64,000 nucleotides of DNA, from NCBI RefSeq assembly GCF_021532615.1, contig NZ_JAKGAQ010000004.1, forward strand, positions 310,001-374,000, written 5' to 3'. The translations under genes and the position numbers were made by a program. This document shows, piece by piece, positions 32,209 through 41,452 of this stretch. The DNA is from Octadecabacter dasysiphoniae. Lineage in GTDB: Bacteria; Pseudomonadota; Alphaproteobacteria; Rhodobacterales; Rhodobacteraceae. The notes beneath the pieces are model-generated. The model was given only the letters and a program-made list of their open reading frames with translations. It made no database searches and was not told the DNA's origin. The number at the start of each line of letters is the position of its first letter. The stretch's first letter is position 1.

Positions 32209-34104
32209 ATGACATTTGCGTCAATGGCCGATCGGAATGCTATCGAAAATGAAATGCCGTGGGAGGAGCGTAAGCTGCCCCATTCCGTCTGGGCCCTGTT
32301 GGGACAGACCGTTGAAAAACATGGCGATCGCAACGCGGTTACGTTCCAGATGTTTTCTGGCGACAATGATCCGGCGGAAACGCTGACGTGGTCGCAGTTG
32401 CAGGGTAAAGTCGCCCAAACCGCCAACCTGTTTCGCGACCTTGGGGTCGGGTCCGATGATGTTGTGGCGTTCTTGTTGCCCAATTCAATGGAAACAGTGC
32501 TGACGTATCTGGGTGGTACAGTTGCGGGGATCGTAAACCCGATCAACCCGCTGTTGGATGCGGACCAGATCGGCGCGATCCTGAAAGAAACCGGTGCCAA
32601 GGTTCTTGTGACGCTAAAGGCGTTCCCAAAAACCGACGTTGCGCAAAAGGCGGCTGAGGCCGTCGACATGGCCCCCAATGTCAAAACCGTGGTCGAAATG
32701 GATTTGCTGAAATACATCGGCGGGATCAAAAAGCTGATCGTGCCGCTGATCCGCCCAAAGGTGCAGGTCAAACACGGCGCAAAGATCGTGGATTTCAATA
32801 AATCCATCGCCAAACAGCCGACCACCCTGACATTCGAAGACCCAACCGAAGACCGCGTAGCAGCGTATTTTCACACAGGCGGCACCACGGGCATGCCCAA
32901 GGTCGCCCAGCACCGCAATTCGGGCATCGTATACAACGGCTGGCTTGGACATCGGTTGTTGTTCACTGAGGACGATGTGCAGATATGCCCGCTGCCGCTG
33001 TTCCACGTGTTCGCGACAATTGTGTGCATGGGGGCATCGCTTGCGTCTGGTGCGCACATCGTTTTCCCGACCCCGCAAGGGTATCGCGGTGAAGGCGTGT
33101 TCGACAATTTCTGGAAGCTGGTCGAACGCCACAAAGTGACCTTTATGATCACCGTGCCGACGGCCATGTCGGCCCTTATGCAGCGCCCCGTGAACGCCGA
33201 TACATCTACGTTGAAAATCGCGTTCTGTGGGTCGGCCCCTCTGCCGCTTGAGCTTTATAAGAAATTCGAAGCCGCCGCAGGCGTCACAATTTGCGAAGGT
33301 TACGGTTTGACCGAAGCCACTTGTCTGGTGTCCATCAACCCGCCACAGGGTGAAAAGAAGGTCGGATCAATCGGCTGTCCGTTCCCTTATACGAATGTCC
33401 GTATCATCGATCCGGCAACACAGCTTGACCTAGGCACGGATGAAATTGGGGAAATCTGCGTTTATTCGCCCGGTGTTTCCCAGGGCGACACCTATACCGA
33501 AGCGCCCAAAAACGCGGACCTTTATTATCCCGGCGCCAACGTCAAAGGCCGCCAGTATCTGCGCACAGGCGATCTGGGCCGCATTGATGAGGACGGCTAT
33601 CTTTGGATCACAGGCCGCGCTAAGGATTTGATCATTCGTGGGGGTCATAACATCGACCCTGCCGAAATCGAAGAAGCCCTTGCAGGCCATTCCGAAGTCG
33701 CCTTTGCAGGTGCCATTGGCCAACCGGACGCCCATGCGGGCGAAGTACCCGCCGCCTACGTCGAACTGACAGACGGTGCCACTGTCACGGTCGCGGAACT
33801 GATGGAATTTGCCAACAATCACATCCACGAACGTGCGGCCTATCCAAAACACCTCGAAATTATGGATGAACTGCCCAAGACCGCCGTCGGCAAAATCTTC
33901 AAACCCGACTTGCGCAGATCTGCAATCACCCGCGTTTACAACGCATCGCTGGACAAGGCGGGCGTGGGGGCACAGGTGACAGCCGTGATGGAAGACAAGA
34001 AACTGGGCCTTGTTGCGCATCTGTCCAGAACGGGTGACGCGACGGACGAACAGGTCAAAGATGTTCTTGGGTCATTCACGCGCCCTTGGGTCTGGGCCGA
34101 CTGA
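32209..34104 (+). CDS. AMP-forming acyl-CoA synthetase
   Basis: A 631-residue ANL-superfamily ligase that activates a carboxylate with ATP and CoA. Motifs: AYFHTGGTTGMPKVAQ (P-loop), GYGLTEATCLVS, LRTGDLGRIDEDGYLWITGR, IIRGGHNIDPAEIEEAL, and the C-terminal catalytic Lys in PKTAVGKIFK. It is longer than most, close to the roughly 630-residue subgroup seen in proteobacteria with unknown acid specificity. ATG 32209 follows GGGAGG by 8 nt. It is followed by a good terminator at 34131. It is not MatB-like by length and motifs, so it should not be assumed to make malonyl-CoA. Confidence 0.88.
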   Translation: MTFASMADRNAIENEMPWEERKLPHSVWALLGQTVEKHGDRNAVTFQMFSGDNDPAETLTWSQLQGKVAQTANLFRDLGVGSDDVVAFLLPNSMETVLTYLGGTVAGIVNPINPLLDADQIGAILKETGAKVLVTLKAFPKTDVAQKAAEAVDMAPNVKTVVEMDLLKYIGGIKKLIVPLIRPKVQVKHGAKIVDFNKSIAKQPTTLTFEDPTEDRVAAYFHTGGTTGMPKVAQHRNSGIVYNGWLGHRLLFTEDDVQICPLPLFHVFATIVCMGASLASGAHIVFPTPQGYRGEGVFDNFWKLVERHKVTFMITVPTAMSALMQRPVNADTSTLKIAFCGSAPLPLELYKKFEAAAGVTICEGYGLTEATCLVSINPPQGEKKVGSIGCPFPYTNVRIIDPATQLDLGTDEIGEICVYSPGVSQGDTYTEAPKNADLYYPGANVKGRQYLRTGDLGRIDEDGYLWITGRAKDLIIRGGHNIDPAEIEEALAGHSEVAFAGAIGQPDAHAGEVPAAYVELTDGATVTVAELMEFANNHIHERAAYPKHLEIMDELPKTAVGKIFKPDLRRSAITRVYNASLDKAGVGAQVTAVMEDKKLGLVAHLSRTGDATDEQVKDVLGSFTRPWVWAD

Positions 34105-34130
34105 TCCGGTTTCGGCAAATTGAGACAAAG

Positions 34131-34156
34131 CGCCGCCCTGACGGGGCGGCGTTTTG
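34131..34156 (+). terminator. Rho-independent terminator
   Basis: CGCCGCCC at 34131-34138 pairs with GGGCGGCG at 34144-34151 across a 5-nt loop, followed by TTTT. It lies 27 bp after the acyl-CoA synthetase stop and before the DCC-family gene at 34190. Confidence 0.85.
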
Positions 34157-34189
34157 CGTTTACACAGTGCGCATCAGGAAGGGGCCACG

Positions 34190-34597
34190 ATGCCTGCTCA
34201 ATACCCGATTGCTGTGATGGACGGCACCTGTGCGCTATGTGCGTTTGGCGCGAAAATGGTGCATTGGTTGGATCGGTCGGGCGATATCCGTATTGCCCCG
34301 ATCCAAGGTGAAACCGGGGCGGCTTTGATGGTGGAACATGGGCTTGATCCGCTTGATCCCGACAGCTGGCTGTTCATTGAGGAAGACGGTACCGTGACGT
34401 GCGATCTTGATGCGCTGATCCGTTTGGGTCGTCGCACCGGTGGGCTTGGCTGGCTTCTTACGTGGCTCAAACTTTTTCCCAAACCAGCCCGTGATTGGAT
34501 GTATGCCCGCGTTGCGCGCAATCGATATGCAATGTTCGGGCGGGCCGAAATGTGTGACATTCCCAATGAGGCGTTAAGGGCGCGATTGCTGCCATGA
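34190..34597 (+). CDS. DCC family thiol-disulfide oxidoreductase (DUF393)
   Basis: A 135-residue DUF393 protein. The thioredoxin-like CxxC of the family is in VMDGTCALCAFGAKMVHWLD near the N terminus, and a hydrophobic C-terminal half follows with CDLDALIRLGRRTGGLGWLL. DCC proteins are uncharacterised, presumed thiol exchangers. ATG 34190 has AGGAAGGGG upstream; a longer frame from 34154 begins in the terminator loop and is unlikely. Its stop overlaps the next gene by 4 nt, so the two are coupled. Confidence 0.85.
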   Translation: MPAQYPIAVMDGTCALCAFGAKMVHWLDRSGDIRIAPIQGETGAALMVEHGLDPLDPDSWLFIEEDGTVTCDLDALIRLGRRTGGLGWLLTWLKLFPKPARDWMYARVARNRYAMFGRAEMCDIPNEALRARLLP

Positions 34598-36225
34598 AGA
34601 TTATGGTGATCGGCGGCACGGGCGCATTTGGCGCGCGGTTGTGTGACCTCTTGTGGCGCGACGGGCATGATGTGACGATTGCCAGCCGACGAAAGCCAAC
34701 AGCAGGCGATCCGGCAGGTCGGGGGCGCGTCATGCGAAACGGAAACAAGGCCCCAAATCTCGCCGACTTTAAGCATCTGAAATTTGACCGAGACGGGCCG
34801 CTTACGGGATTTGACACCTTTGATGTGATCGTTGATGCCGCGGGACCGTTTCATGCGTATGGAACTGATCCTTACCGTGTTCCCAAGGCGGCGATTGCCG
34901 CAGGTGCCCATTACTTTGATTTGTGCGACAACGCTGATTTTTGCCAAGGGATCAACGTGTTGTCGCGCGATGCTAAGGTTGCTGGAGTATGTGTTTATTC
35001 AGGGATGTCGTCTGTTCCGGCGATATCGTCTGCTGTTGTGGATGGTCTGCGCGGCGACGCACGCCCGTTGGCGATTGAAACGGCCATTCTACCGGGCAAC
35101 AAAGCGCCGCGCGGGCGCGCTGTCGTTGAAAGCATCTTGGATCAAACGGGGCGGTATTACACCGAAAAACAGGGAGGTTCGGATATTGATGTGCGCTCGT
35201 GGTCTGATCCGAAGACCTATGATTTCGGGGGTTATCGCCGCCAAGGTTGGCGCATTGAAGTGCCGGATCAACGCCTGTTCCCCGATCATTTCGACTGCCC
35301 CAATGTGTCCTTTCGCGCGGGGCTGGAACTCGGCGTGATGCGGTACGGGCTTGGTTTGTTATCCTATTTGCGCAGTAAGCTGGACTTTGGGATCACCGAT
35401 TGGTTCGTGTCTTTGATGACGTTCGGGGCACGGGTGTTGGCGCCGTTTGGAACGGATCGGGGCGGCATGATTGTCCAGATCGATTTAGCGCAAGGGAATG
35501 AAGTCAAACGCAAATCGTGGATCATGCGGGCGACGAACGGGGATGGGCCCTACACGCCCGCCATCGCAATTCGCGCGGCCTGTCGTGATATTTCCAGCCT
35601 GCCACACGGTGCGGGGCCTGCTTTGTCTTTAATATCATTGGACAAAATCGAAGCGTGTTTTGACGATCTCAACATCGAAACGCAAATTACCGAAGCCGAA
35701 TGTATCCCGATGTTCAGGCAGGTTCTTGGGGCGGACATGGACCGTTTGCCTGCGGCCGTTAAGGCCACCCACGATGCTGTAACAACACGTAGATTCAAAG
35801 GGCTGGCGCGCGTGACACGTGGCAATGGATTGCAAGCCCGTGTTGCGGCTGCCTTGTTCGGCTTTCCCCCTAGCGCCGATGAGATCGAGGTTGAGGTCAC
35901 TAAAACCCCGACACCAAACGGTGAAACATGGGTGCGCCGTTTTGGGCGCGCGACGTTTCAATCCCATTTGCGCGCAAGATCTAGTGGCATGACGGAACGG
36001 TTTGGCGCGATGACGTTTGAATTAGACCTTCAAGTTCAGGGAGGTAAGCTGCATTTTCCCGTCAAAAGGGGCCGTATGTGGGGCATTGCGATTCCGCGTA
36101 TGTTGCTGCCCCAATCCATCGCGACTGAGGCAGTGATCGACGGGACGTTTCATTTTGATGTCCACCTTAAAGCACCGACAGGGGCGACGTTGATCCATTA
36201 TCAAGGCTGGCTGAAACCCGTTTAG
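34594..36225 (+). CDS. Saccharopine dehydrogenase-like protein with DUF4166 C-terminal domain
   Basis: A 543-residue protein. The N-terminal NAD(P)-binding Rossmann fold is MKIMVIGGTGAFGARLCDLL followed by VTIASR, and the DVIVDAAGPFHAYG segment is typical of saccharopine dehydrogenase-like reductases. The C-terminal part from about residue 375 (MFRQVLGADMDRLPAAVKAT through PTGATLIHYQGWLKPV) fits DUF4166. Its reaction is unknown. The start overlaps the DCC gene by 4 nt, so a shared redox function is likely. Confidence 0.75.
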   Translation: MKIMVIGGTGAFGARLCDLLWRDGHDVTIASRRKPTAGDPAGRGRVMRNGNKAPNLADFKHLKFDRDGPLTGFDTFDVIVDAAGPFHAYGTDPYRVPKAAIAAGAHYFDLCDNADFCQGINVLSRDAKVAGVCVYSGMSSVPAISSAVVDGLRGDARPLAIETAILPGNKAPRGRAVVESILDQTGRYYTEKQGGSDIDVRSWSDPKTYDFGGYRRQGWRIEVPDQRLFPDHFDCPNVSFRAGLELGVMRYGLGLLSYLRSKLDFGITDWFVSLMTFGARVLAPFGTDRGGMIVQIDLAQGNEVKRKSWIMRATNGDGPYTPAIAIRAACRDISSLPHGAGPALSLISLDKIEACFDDLNIETQITEAECIPMFRQVLGADMDRLPAAVKATHDAVTTRRFKGLARVTRGNGLQARVAAALFGFPPSADEIEVEVTKTPTPNGETWVRRFGRATFQSHLRARSSGMTERFGAMTFELDLQVQGGKLHFPVKRGRMWGIAIPRMLLPQSIATEAVIDGTFHFDVHLKAPTGATLIHYQGWLKPV

Positions 36226-36284
36226 GGCTGGCAGTGCCGATCATTCTAAACCACGCTTCGCCAGATCAACAAGGAGCCCCGCGT

Positions 36285-37328
36285 GTGACCAAAACATCCA
36301 TCGAAGAATCCCAGCAAAACGCGGCAGCACGTCGCGCAAAGGGTGAATTTGTACGCGGAATCAGCGGGTTTCGTTCAATCCTAGGCGAAGATCCGGATTT
36401 TCCAGCTGAGGCGGGGCGCTATCACGTGTTTGTCGCCCTTAACTGCCCGTGGTGCCACCGCGTGACGCTTGCGCGCAACGTGTTGGGGTTGCAAGACAGC
36501 ATTACGATGGACGTGGCATTCCCAAGCCGCACCACCGAAGACGACCCGATCGCGCCGAACCGTTGGGAATTCAACCCTGATCGCGTGGCATCCTTAACGG
36601 GTACGACACTGCGCGAATGTACAGGCGAGACCGCGACAGGGCAGGCCTTTCGCCTCGCCAAGCAGATTTATGAGGCCGAGGGGTCTGATGAGGCGTCTGT
36701 TCCGATCCTGTACGACAAGAAAACAAAACGGATCGTTACAAACGAAAGCGCTGATATTATCCGCATGTTTAACGCACAAGCGCGCGCCTTAGGGAGCAGC
36801 ATTCCAGACGATAAACGGCCTGACCTTTATCCGCAGAGCGATGAGGCTGCGCCTTTGCGCGACGTGATTGATACCCTCAACCAGCAGATTTATGTCGGCA
36901 TTAACAACGGGGCCTACAAGGCGGGGTTCTCGTCTGATCAAGCGATCTATGCGGCGGCGTTCACGGCCTATTTTGACACGCTTTCCAAGTTGGAAAATTT
37001 GCTGGCATCCGACAACCGCCCCTTTTTGACAGGCGACACGTTTACGGAAGCAGATTTGCGTCTGTTTCCGACGCTGTATCGTCATGATCCGGTGTATTAC
37101 GTACGCATGAAGCTGAACGGTGCGCGCATATTGGATTATCCGCATCTGTGGCGATGGGTGTGCCGTGTGTATGCGTTGCCGGGCGTTGCTGACAGCAATT
37201 CATTGATCCATTGCCGGCAGGGGTATTTTGGACGGTCCTGGAACAATGTTGTCCCTTTAGGCCCCATGCGTCCCATGCCATACCCCGACGCCTACGGGCA
37301 TCCCGACCTTGCGACCGATCGCAGGTGA
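36285..37328 (+). CDS. Xi-class glutathione transferase (glutathionyl-hydroquinone reductase)
   Basis: A 347-residue GST of the Xi class. The active-site motif NCPWCHR is near residue 55, followed by the family segments WEFNPD, VPILYDKKTKRIVTNESADI and the C-terminal YVGINNGAYKAGFSS helices with RHDPVYYVRMKLN. These enzymes reduce glutathionyl-hydroquinones to hydroquinones. GTG 36285 is chosen because AAGGAG lies 8 nt upstream. It lies just before the ATP-grasp/transglutaminase/Anbu set, but on a separate unit with a 57-bp gap. Confidence 0.88.
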   Translation: MTKTSIEESQQNAAARRAKGEFVRGISGFRSILGEDPDFPAEAGRYHVFVALNCPWCHRVTLARNVLGLQDSITMDVAFPSRTTEDDPIAPNRWEFNPDRVASLTGTTLRECTGETATGQAFRLAKQIYEAEGSDEASVPILYDKKTKRIVTNESADIIRMFNAQARALGSSIPDDKRPDLYPQSDEAAPLRDVIDTLNQQIYVGINNGAYKAGFSSDQAIYAAAFTAYFDTLSKLENLLASDNRPFLTGDTFTEADLRLFPTLYRHDPVYYVRMKLNGARILDYPHLWRWVCRVYALPGVADSNSLIHCRQGYFGRSWNNVVPLGPMRPMPYPDAYGHPDLATDRR

Positions 37329-37385
37329 ATGGTGCCGGATTAGCGATAAAACAGCCCGCCACCCTTCCAAATCCCAGAGGTTACT

Positions 37386-38174
37386 TTGCAGTTTAGAATT
37401 AAAACGCATCTGGTCTATTCAGCGGCCCGGCCCAGCGATGTTCTGTTGCAAATCGAGGCCCTGCATGACGACGAACAGCTGTGTCTAAAGGGCGGGGTTG
37501 ATGCGGTAACCGCGGCGGGATCAAACGTGGTTTCGGGCGATGAGGGGCTTGGCCTGCGCAGATGGGTGCATGTGGAACGCCAATTTGAATGTACTTATGA
37601 CGCGATTGTGGATGTGGTGCGCGGCGGCGTTGCGCTGGATCGCTGCGCACAGACGGCGCTGGCGTCTATCCCCGGCGATGTGACGAAATTCCTGATGCCA
37701 TCGCGCTATTGCTACCCCGAAGATTTCTTTGAATTCTGCGCCACACAATTTGGGGCGCTGTCGGGTGGGGCGCTGATTGCGGCGATGTCCAATTGGATCA
37801 AGACGCACTTCACCTACGATATTGGCGCCAGCGATGCCAAGACGACCGCCACGCAAAGCTTTGCGGCGCGCGCCGGTGTGTGCCGCGATTATGCCCATGT
37901 GTTGATCGCGATGGCGCGGGCGGTGGGCGTTCCCGCGCGCTTCGTGAGCGTCTATGCGCCGGACGTGTCCCCGCAGGACTTTCACGCCGTTGCCGAGGTC
38001 TATCTTGGGGGGCGCTGGCATCTGGTTGATCCCACAGGCATGGCACAGGCGCCTGAAATTGTGCGCATCGGGGTGGGTCGTGATGCGGCGGATGTATCTT
38101 TCATGACCTCCTACGGTGAATTGATGCTTATAAAACAGACGGTTGAGGTCTCGCGTGTCGCGCCTAGCAGTTAA
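37386..38174 (+). CDS. Transglutaminase-like protein (bacterial type), first copy
   Basis: A 262-residue transglutaminase-superfamily protein. The triad is visible: Cys in ARAGVCRDYAHVLIAMARAV, His in DFHAVAEVYLGG and Asp in HLVDPTGMAQ. A beta-rich N-terminal region precedes the core. It starts at TTG 37386 with AGAGG 6 nt upstream. This is the first of two transglutaminase genes flanking an ATP-grasp/alpha-E pair, a set that also includes Anbu. The two copies are not close in sequence. The proposed role in the literature is peptide-like bond formation or hydrolysis in a synthesised peptide. Confidence 0.85.
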   Translation: MQFRIKTHLVYSAARPSDVLLQIEALHDDEQLCLKGGVDAVTAAGSNVVSGDEGLGLRRWVHVERQFECTYDAIVDVVRGGVALDRCAQTALASIPGDVTKFLMPSRYCYPEDFFEFCATQFGALSGGALIAAMSNWIKTHFTYDIGASDAKTTATQSFAARAGVCRDYAHVLIAMARAVGVPARFVSVYAPDVSPQDFHAVAEVYLGGRWHLVDPTGMAQAPEIVRIGVGRDAADVSFMTSYGELMLIKQTVEVSRVAPSS

Positions 38175-38222
38175 TATTGCTCATACCATTGCGGATCGCG
38201 GGTTAACCTCTATCGTCTGGTT

Positions 38223-39650
38223 ATGACGTCGAAACGCAAACACTTTGATGAGATGCTTTTGGATTCCGATGGGATGCGTGGGCCCTATGCCGAATACGGT
38301 AGGTGGTTTGAGCAACAAGACCCCGCGCGCCTGATCCAGAAATCACAAGAAGCCGAAGCGTTTTTTCGCCGCACGGGCATCACGTTCAACGTGTATGGTG
38401 AAGATGCTGCGCAAGAACGCCTGATCCCGTTTGATCTGATCCCGCGCATCATCGCGAACCGTGAATGGGTCAAGCTGTCAAAAGGCATTGAACAGCGGGT
38501 GCGCGCCATCAACGCGTTTTTGCACGACATTTACCACCGGCAGGAAATCCTGCGCGCGGGTATTGTTCCTGTCGATTTGATCGCACGCAACGAGGCGTAT
38601 TTGCCGCAGATGATCGGGGTGACGCCGCCGGGCGGGATTTACACACATATCGTTGGCACGGACATCGTGCGCACAGGCGAAAACGAGTTTTTCGTACTTG
38701 AGGACAACGCCCGCACACCGTCCGGTGTGTCCTACATGCTCGAAAATCGTGAAACGATGTTGCAGATGTTTCCGGAGCTGTTCAGCCAGATCAAGGTGCA
38801 GCCCGTTAGCGATTATCCCAAAAACCTACGCCGTTCCCTTGCGCATTGCGCGCCGGCCCATTGTGAGGGCAAGCCGACTGTCGCGATCCTGACGCCGGGT
38901 ATCCACAATTCCGCGTATTTCGAACATTCCTTTCTGGCCGACCAGATGGGCGTTGAACTGGTGGAAGGCCACGATTTGCGCGTTGTCGACGGCCATATCG
39001 CCATGCGCACGACCCAAGGCTATGAAGTCATTGATGTTTTGTACCGTCGTGTCGACGACGACTACCTTGATCCGTTGAACTTCAACCCGGATTCAATGTT
39101 GGGCGTTCCCGGCATCATGGACGTTTACCGCGCAGGCAACATCACCATCGCCAATGCGCCGGGCACAGGCATTTCCGACGACAAGGCGATATATTCCTAT
39201 ATGCCTGATATTATTGAATTCTATACAGGTGAAAAGGCGATCCTGAAGAACGTCGAAACCTACCGCTGTTCCGAACCGGATTCGTTGAAATACGTCTTGG
39301 ACAACCTGTCTGATCTGGTCGTCAAAGAAGTGCACGGATCGGGCGGCTACGGGATGCTTGTCGGGCCTGCGGCCAATAAAAAAGAGCTTGCAGATTTCGC
39401 GGATAAACTGCGCGCGCGGCCCAACAACTACATCGCGCAGCCGACGCTGTCGTTGTCGACCGTTCCGATTTTTGCGGACAAAGGCCTTGCGCCGCGCCAC
39501 GTCGATTTGCGCCCCTTTGCGCTGATGTCGCCCAAGGGCATGGACATCACGGCGGGTGGCTTGACGCGTGTTGCCCTCAAGGACGGATCGCTGGTGGTAA
39601 ATTCGAGCCAAGGCGGCGGCACCAAAGACACTTGGGTTTTGGAGGACTAG
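38223..39650 (+). CDS. Circularly permuted ATP-grasp protein
   Basis: A 475-residue circularly permuted ATP-grasp type 2 protein. The family hallmarks are EYGRWFEQQDPARLIQKSQE, HDIYHRQEILRAGIVP, VLEDNARTPSGVSYMLENRE and the C-terminal RPFALMSPKGMDITAGGLTR ending in SSQGGGTKDTWVLED. Such enzymes form peptide-like amide bonds using ATP. No ribosome site precedes the ATG at 38223. It is followed 5 nt later by the alpha-E partner, and lies within the Anbu gene set. Confidence 0.9.
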   Translation: MTSKRKHFDEMLLDSDGMRGPYAEYGRWFEQQDPARLIQKSQEAEAFFRRTGITFNVYGEDAAQERLIPFDLIPRIIANREWVKLSKGIEQRVRAINAFLHDIYHRQEILRAGIVPVDLIARNEAYLPQMIGVTPPGGIYTHIVGTDIVRTGENEFFVLEDNARTPSGVSYMLENRETMLQMFPELFSQIKVQPVSDYPKNLRRSLAHCAPAHCEGKPTVAILTPGIHNSAYFEHSFLADQMGVELVEGHDLRVVDGHIAMRTTQGYEVIDVLYRRVDDDYLDPLNFNPDSMLGVPGIMDVYRAGNITIANAPGTGISDDKAIYSYMPDIIEFYTGEKAILKNVETYRCSEPDSLKYVLDNLSDLVVKEVHGSGGYGMLVGPAANKKELADFADKLRARPNNYIAQPTLSLSTVPIFADKGLAPRHVDLRPFALMSPKGMDITAGGLTRVALKDGSLVVNSSQGGGTKDTWVLED

Positions 39651-39654
39651 TGGC

Positions 39655-40596
39655 ATGCTAGGAAAAACCGCAGGTGGGCTGTACTGGATGTTCCGGTTTC
39701 TGGAGCGCAGTGAAAACACGGCCCGTCTGATAGAGGCCGGATTTCGCATTGCGTTGACCCGTTCCAGTGATCCTGCATCTGAATGGAAATCGGTTGTCAC
39801 AACCGCGGGTGTGCGTGTCGGATATGATGCGAAATATGACAGCTATACAGCGGCGCACGTCGTTGATTTCCTGCTGCGTGACCTCGAAAATCAATCAAGC
39901 GTCATGTCGTGTATCGACAAGGCACGCACGAATGCACGCATGGTGCGCACCGCTTTGACAACAGAAGTCTGGGAGGCCGTCAACGAAAGCTGGATGGCCC
40001 TGCGCGACGTGCTGAAACAGCCTGTCAAAGATACTGAATTGCCCTCAGTTCTTGGTGAAATCCGCCGTCACACGGCCTTGGTGCGCGGCGCGATGCACGG
40101 CACGATGCTGCGCAATGACGCCTTTGATTTTACCCAGATCGGCATCGCGCTGGAACGTGCGGACAACACCGCCAGGATCATTGACGTAAAGTATTTCACG
40201 CTGCTTCCGTCTGCCAGTTTCGTGGGCTCTGCGTTGGACAATGTGCAATGGGAAACGATCCTGCGTTCCGTGTCGGCGCACCGGTCTTTTCGTTGGCTGA
40301 ACACGGATGATATGTCGCCTGCCAAAATCGCCGAATTCCTGATCCTCGACAGTCGCTTTCCAAGATCGCTGTCGTTTTGCAGCCGTATTATTGAACAAAA
40401 TCTTGGGTTTATCGCAAAAGACTACGATCAAAAGATGCCGTGCCATGACTTGATCGAACGACAGCGCGACAAGATGCGCCAACACACGATTGGCACAATT
40501 TTCGAGGATGGTTTGCACGCGTTCATCACGGATTTCATCCACGATACGACAGTCATCGGACGCCAGATTGAACAAGATTACAGGTTCATAGGGTAG
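39655..40596 (+). CDS. Alpha-E domain protein (DUF403)
   Basis: A 313-residue all-helical alpha-E protein. GLYWMFRFLERSENTARLIE at the start and the GTMLRNDAFDFTQIGIALERADN stretch (landmark at residues 140-165, paraphrased here) with DNTARIIDVKYFTLLP are diagnostic. It is the constant partner of the permuted ATP-grasp enzyme; its chemistry is unknown. It begins 5 nt after the ATP-grasp stop, with GGAGG upstream. The transglutaminase follows 11 nt downstream, so 38223-41404 is one transcription unit. Confidence 0.9.
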   Translation: MLGKTAGGLYWMFRFLERSENTARLIEAGFRIALTRSSDPASEWKSVVTTAGVRVGYDAKYDSYTAAHVVDFLLRDLENQSSVMSCIDKARTNARMVRTALTTEVWEAVNESWMALRDVLKQPVKDTELPSVLGEIRRHTALVRGAMHGTMLRNDAFDFTQIGIALERADNTARIIDVKYFTLLPSASFVGSALDNVQWETILRSVSAHRSFRWLNTDDMSPAKIAEFLILDSRFPRSLSFCSRIIEQNLGFIAKDYDQKMPCHDLIERQRDKMRQHTIGTIFEDGLHAFITDFIHDTTVIGRQIEQDYRFIG

Positions 40597-40606
40597 GTAT
40601 GGCGCG

Positions 40607-41404
40607 ATGAAACTCAAAATCACTCATACGACCAAATACTCTTATGACGCCCCCGTTTCATACGGGCTTCAACAGGTGCGCCTGACGCCCGTGTCGTCGA
40701 AAAGCCAGACAGTGTTGGATTGGGCGGTCACCCTGACCGGGGCCAATCAGGAACTGAATTTTCAAGACCAATATCAGAATGAAACCTTATTGTTGCAGGT
40801 GGAAAACGGCGTCAGCGAAGTTTCCGTGCAGGTGTCTGGCCATATCGAAACCCATTCCACTGACGGGATATTTGGTAAGGTTTATGGAACAGCGCCGCTG
40901 TGGCATTTTTTACAAAGCACGCCGCGCACGCTTGCCGGGGCGCATGTGAAGGCACTGACGGATGGTATCAGTGGCCGCACTGATACGCTCGCCGCGTTGC
41001 ATGATCTTTCAAAGGCGATTGTGGACGTCGTACCCTACGGTGAGGCCCAGACGTTTGCGGGTACGACCGCAGAACAGGCCCTCATCGCCAAAGGCGGCGT
41101 GTGTCAGGATCACGCCCAGATATTCGTATCTGCGGCACGGACGTTCGGGATTCCTGCGCGATATGTCAGTGGGTATTTGATGATGAACGACAGGGTGGAT
41201 CAGGACGCAAGCCATGCCTGGGCAGAGGCCCATGTTGATGGGCTGGGCTGGGTCGGGTTTGATGTGTCCAACGGCATTAGCCCTGATGAAAGGTACGTCA
41301 GGATCGCAATTGGACTGGATTCGCGGGACGCAGCACCGCTGACGGGCATGCGTATGGGATCGGCGGCTGAATCAATGATTGTATCGTTGCAAGTTCAGCA
41401 ATAA
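40607..41404 (+). CDS. Transglutaminase-like protein (bacterial type), second copy
   Basis: A 265-residue transglutaminase protein with an N-terminal beta domain (KITHTTKYSYDAPVSYGLQQ, RLTPVSSKSQTVLDW) and the catalytic core: Cys in AKGGVCQDHAQIFVSAARTF, His in DASHAWAEAHVDG and Asp in GFDVSNG. This is the copy normally linked to ATP-grasp/alpha-E. It ends 48 bp before Anbu. The pairing with an Anbu-type protease suggests that a peptide is made and processed within the operon. Confidence 0.9.
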   Translation: MKLKITHTTKYSYDAPVSYGLQQVRLTPVSSKSQTVLDWAVTLTGANQELNFQDQYQNETLLLQVENGVSEVSVQVSGHIETHSTDGIFGKVYGTAPLWHFLQSTPRTLAGAHVKALTDGISGRTDTLAALHDLSKAIVDVVPYGEAQTFAGTTAEQALIAKGGVCQDHAQIFVSAARTFGIPARYVSGYLMMNDRVDQDASHAWAEAHVDGLGWVGFDVSNGISPDERYVRIAIGLDSRDAAPLTGMRMGSAAESMIVSLQVQQ

Positions 41405-41452
41405 ATAGGCGGTCGGCACGCGGTGCCCCTGACAACCTGCTGGATTTCATAA

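Noticed and set aside
32209..34104. Acyl-CoA synthetase considered as MatB (malonyl-CoA synthetase)
   Set aside because: At 631 residues it is longer than MatB, and it lies 17 kb from the malonyl-CoA decarboxylase behind its own terminator.
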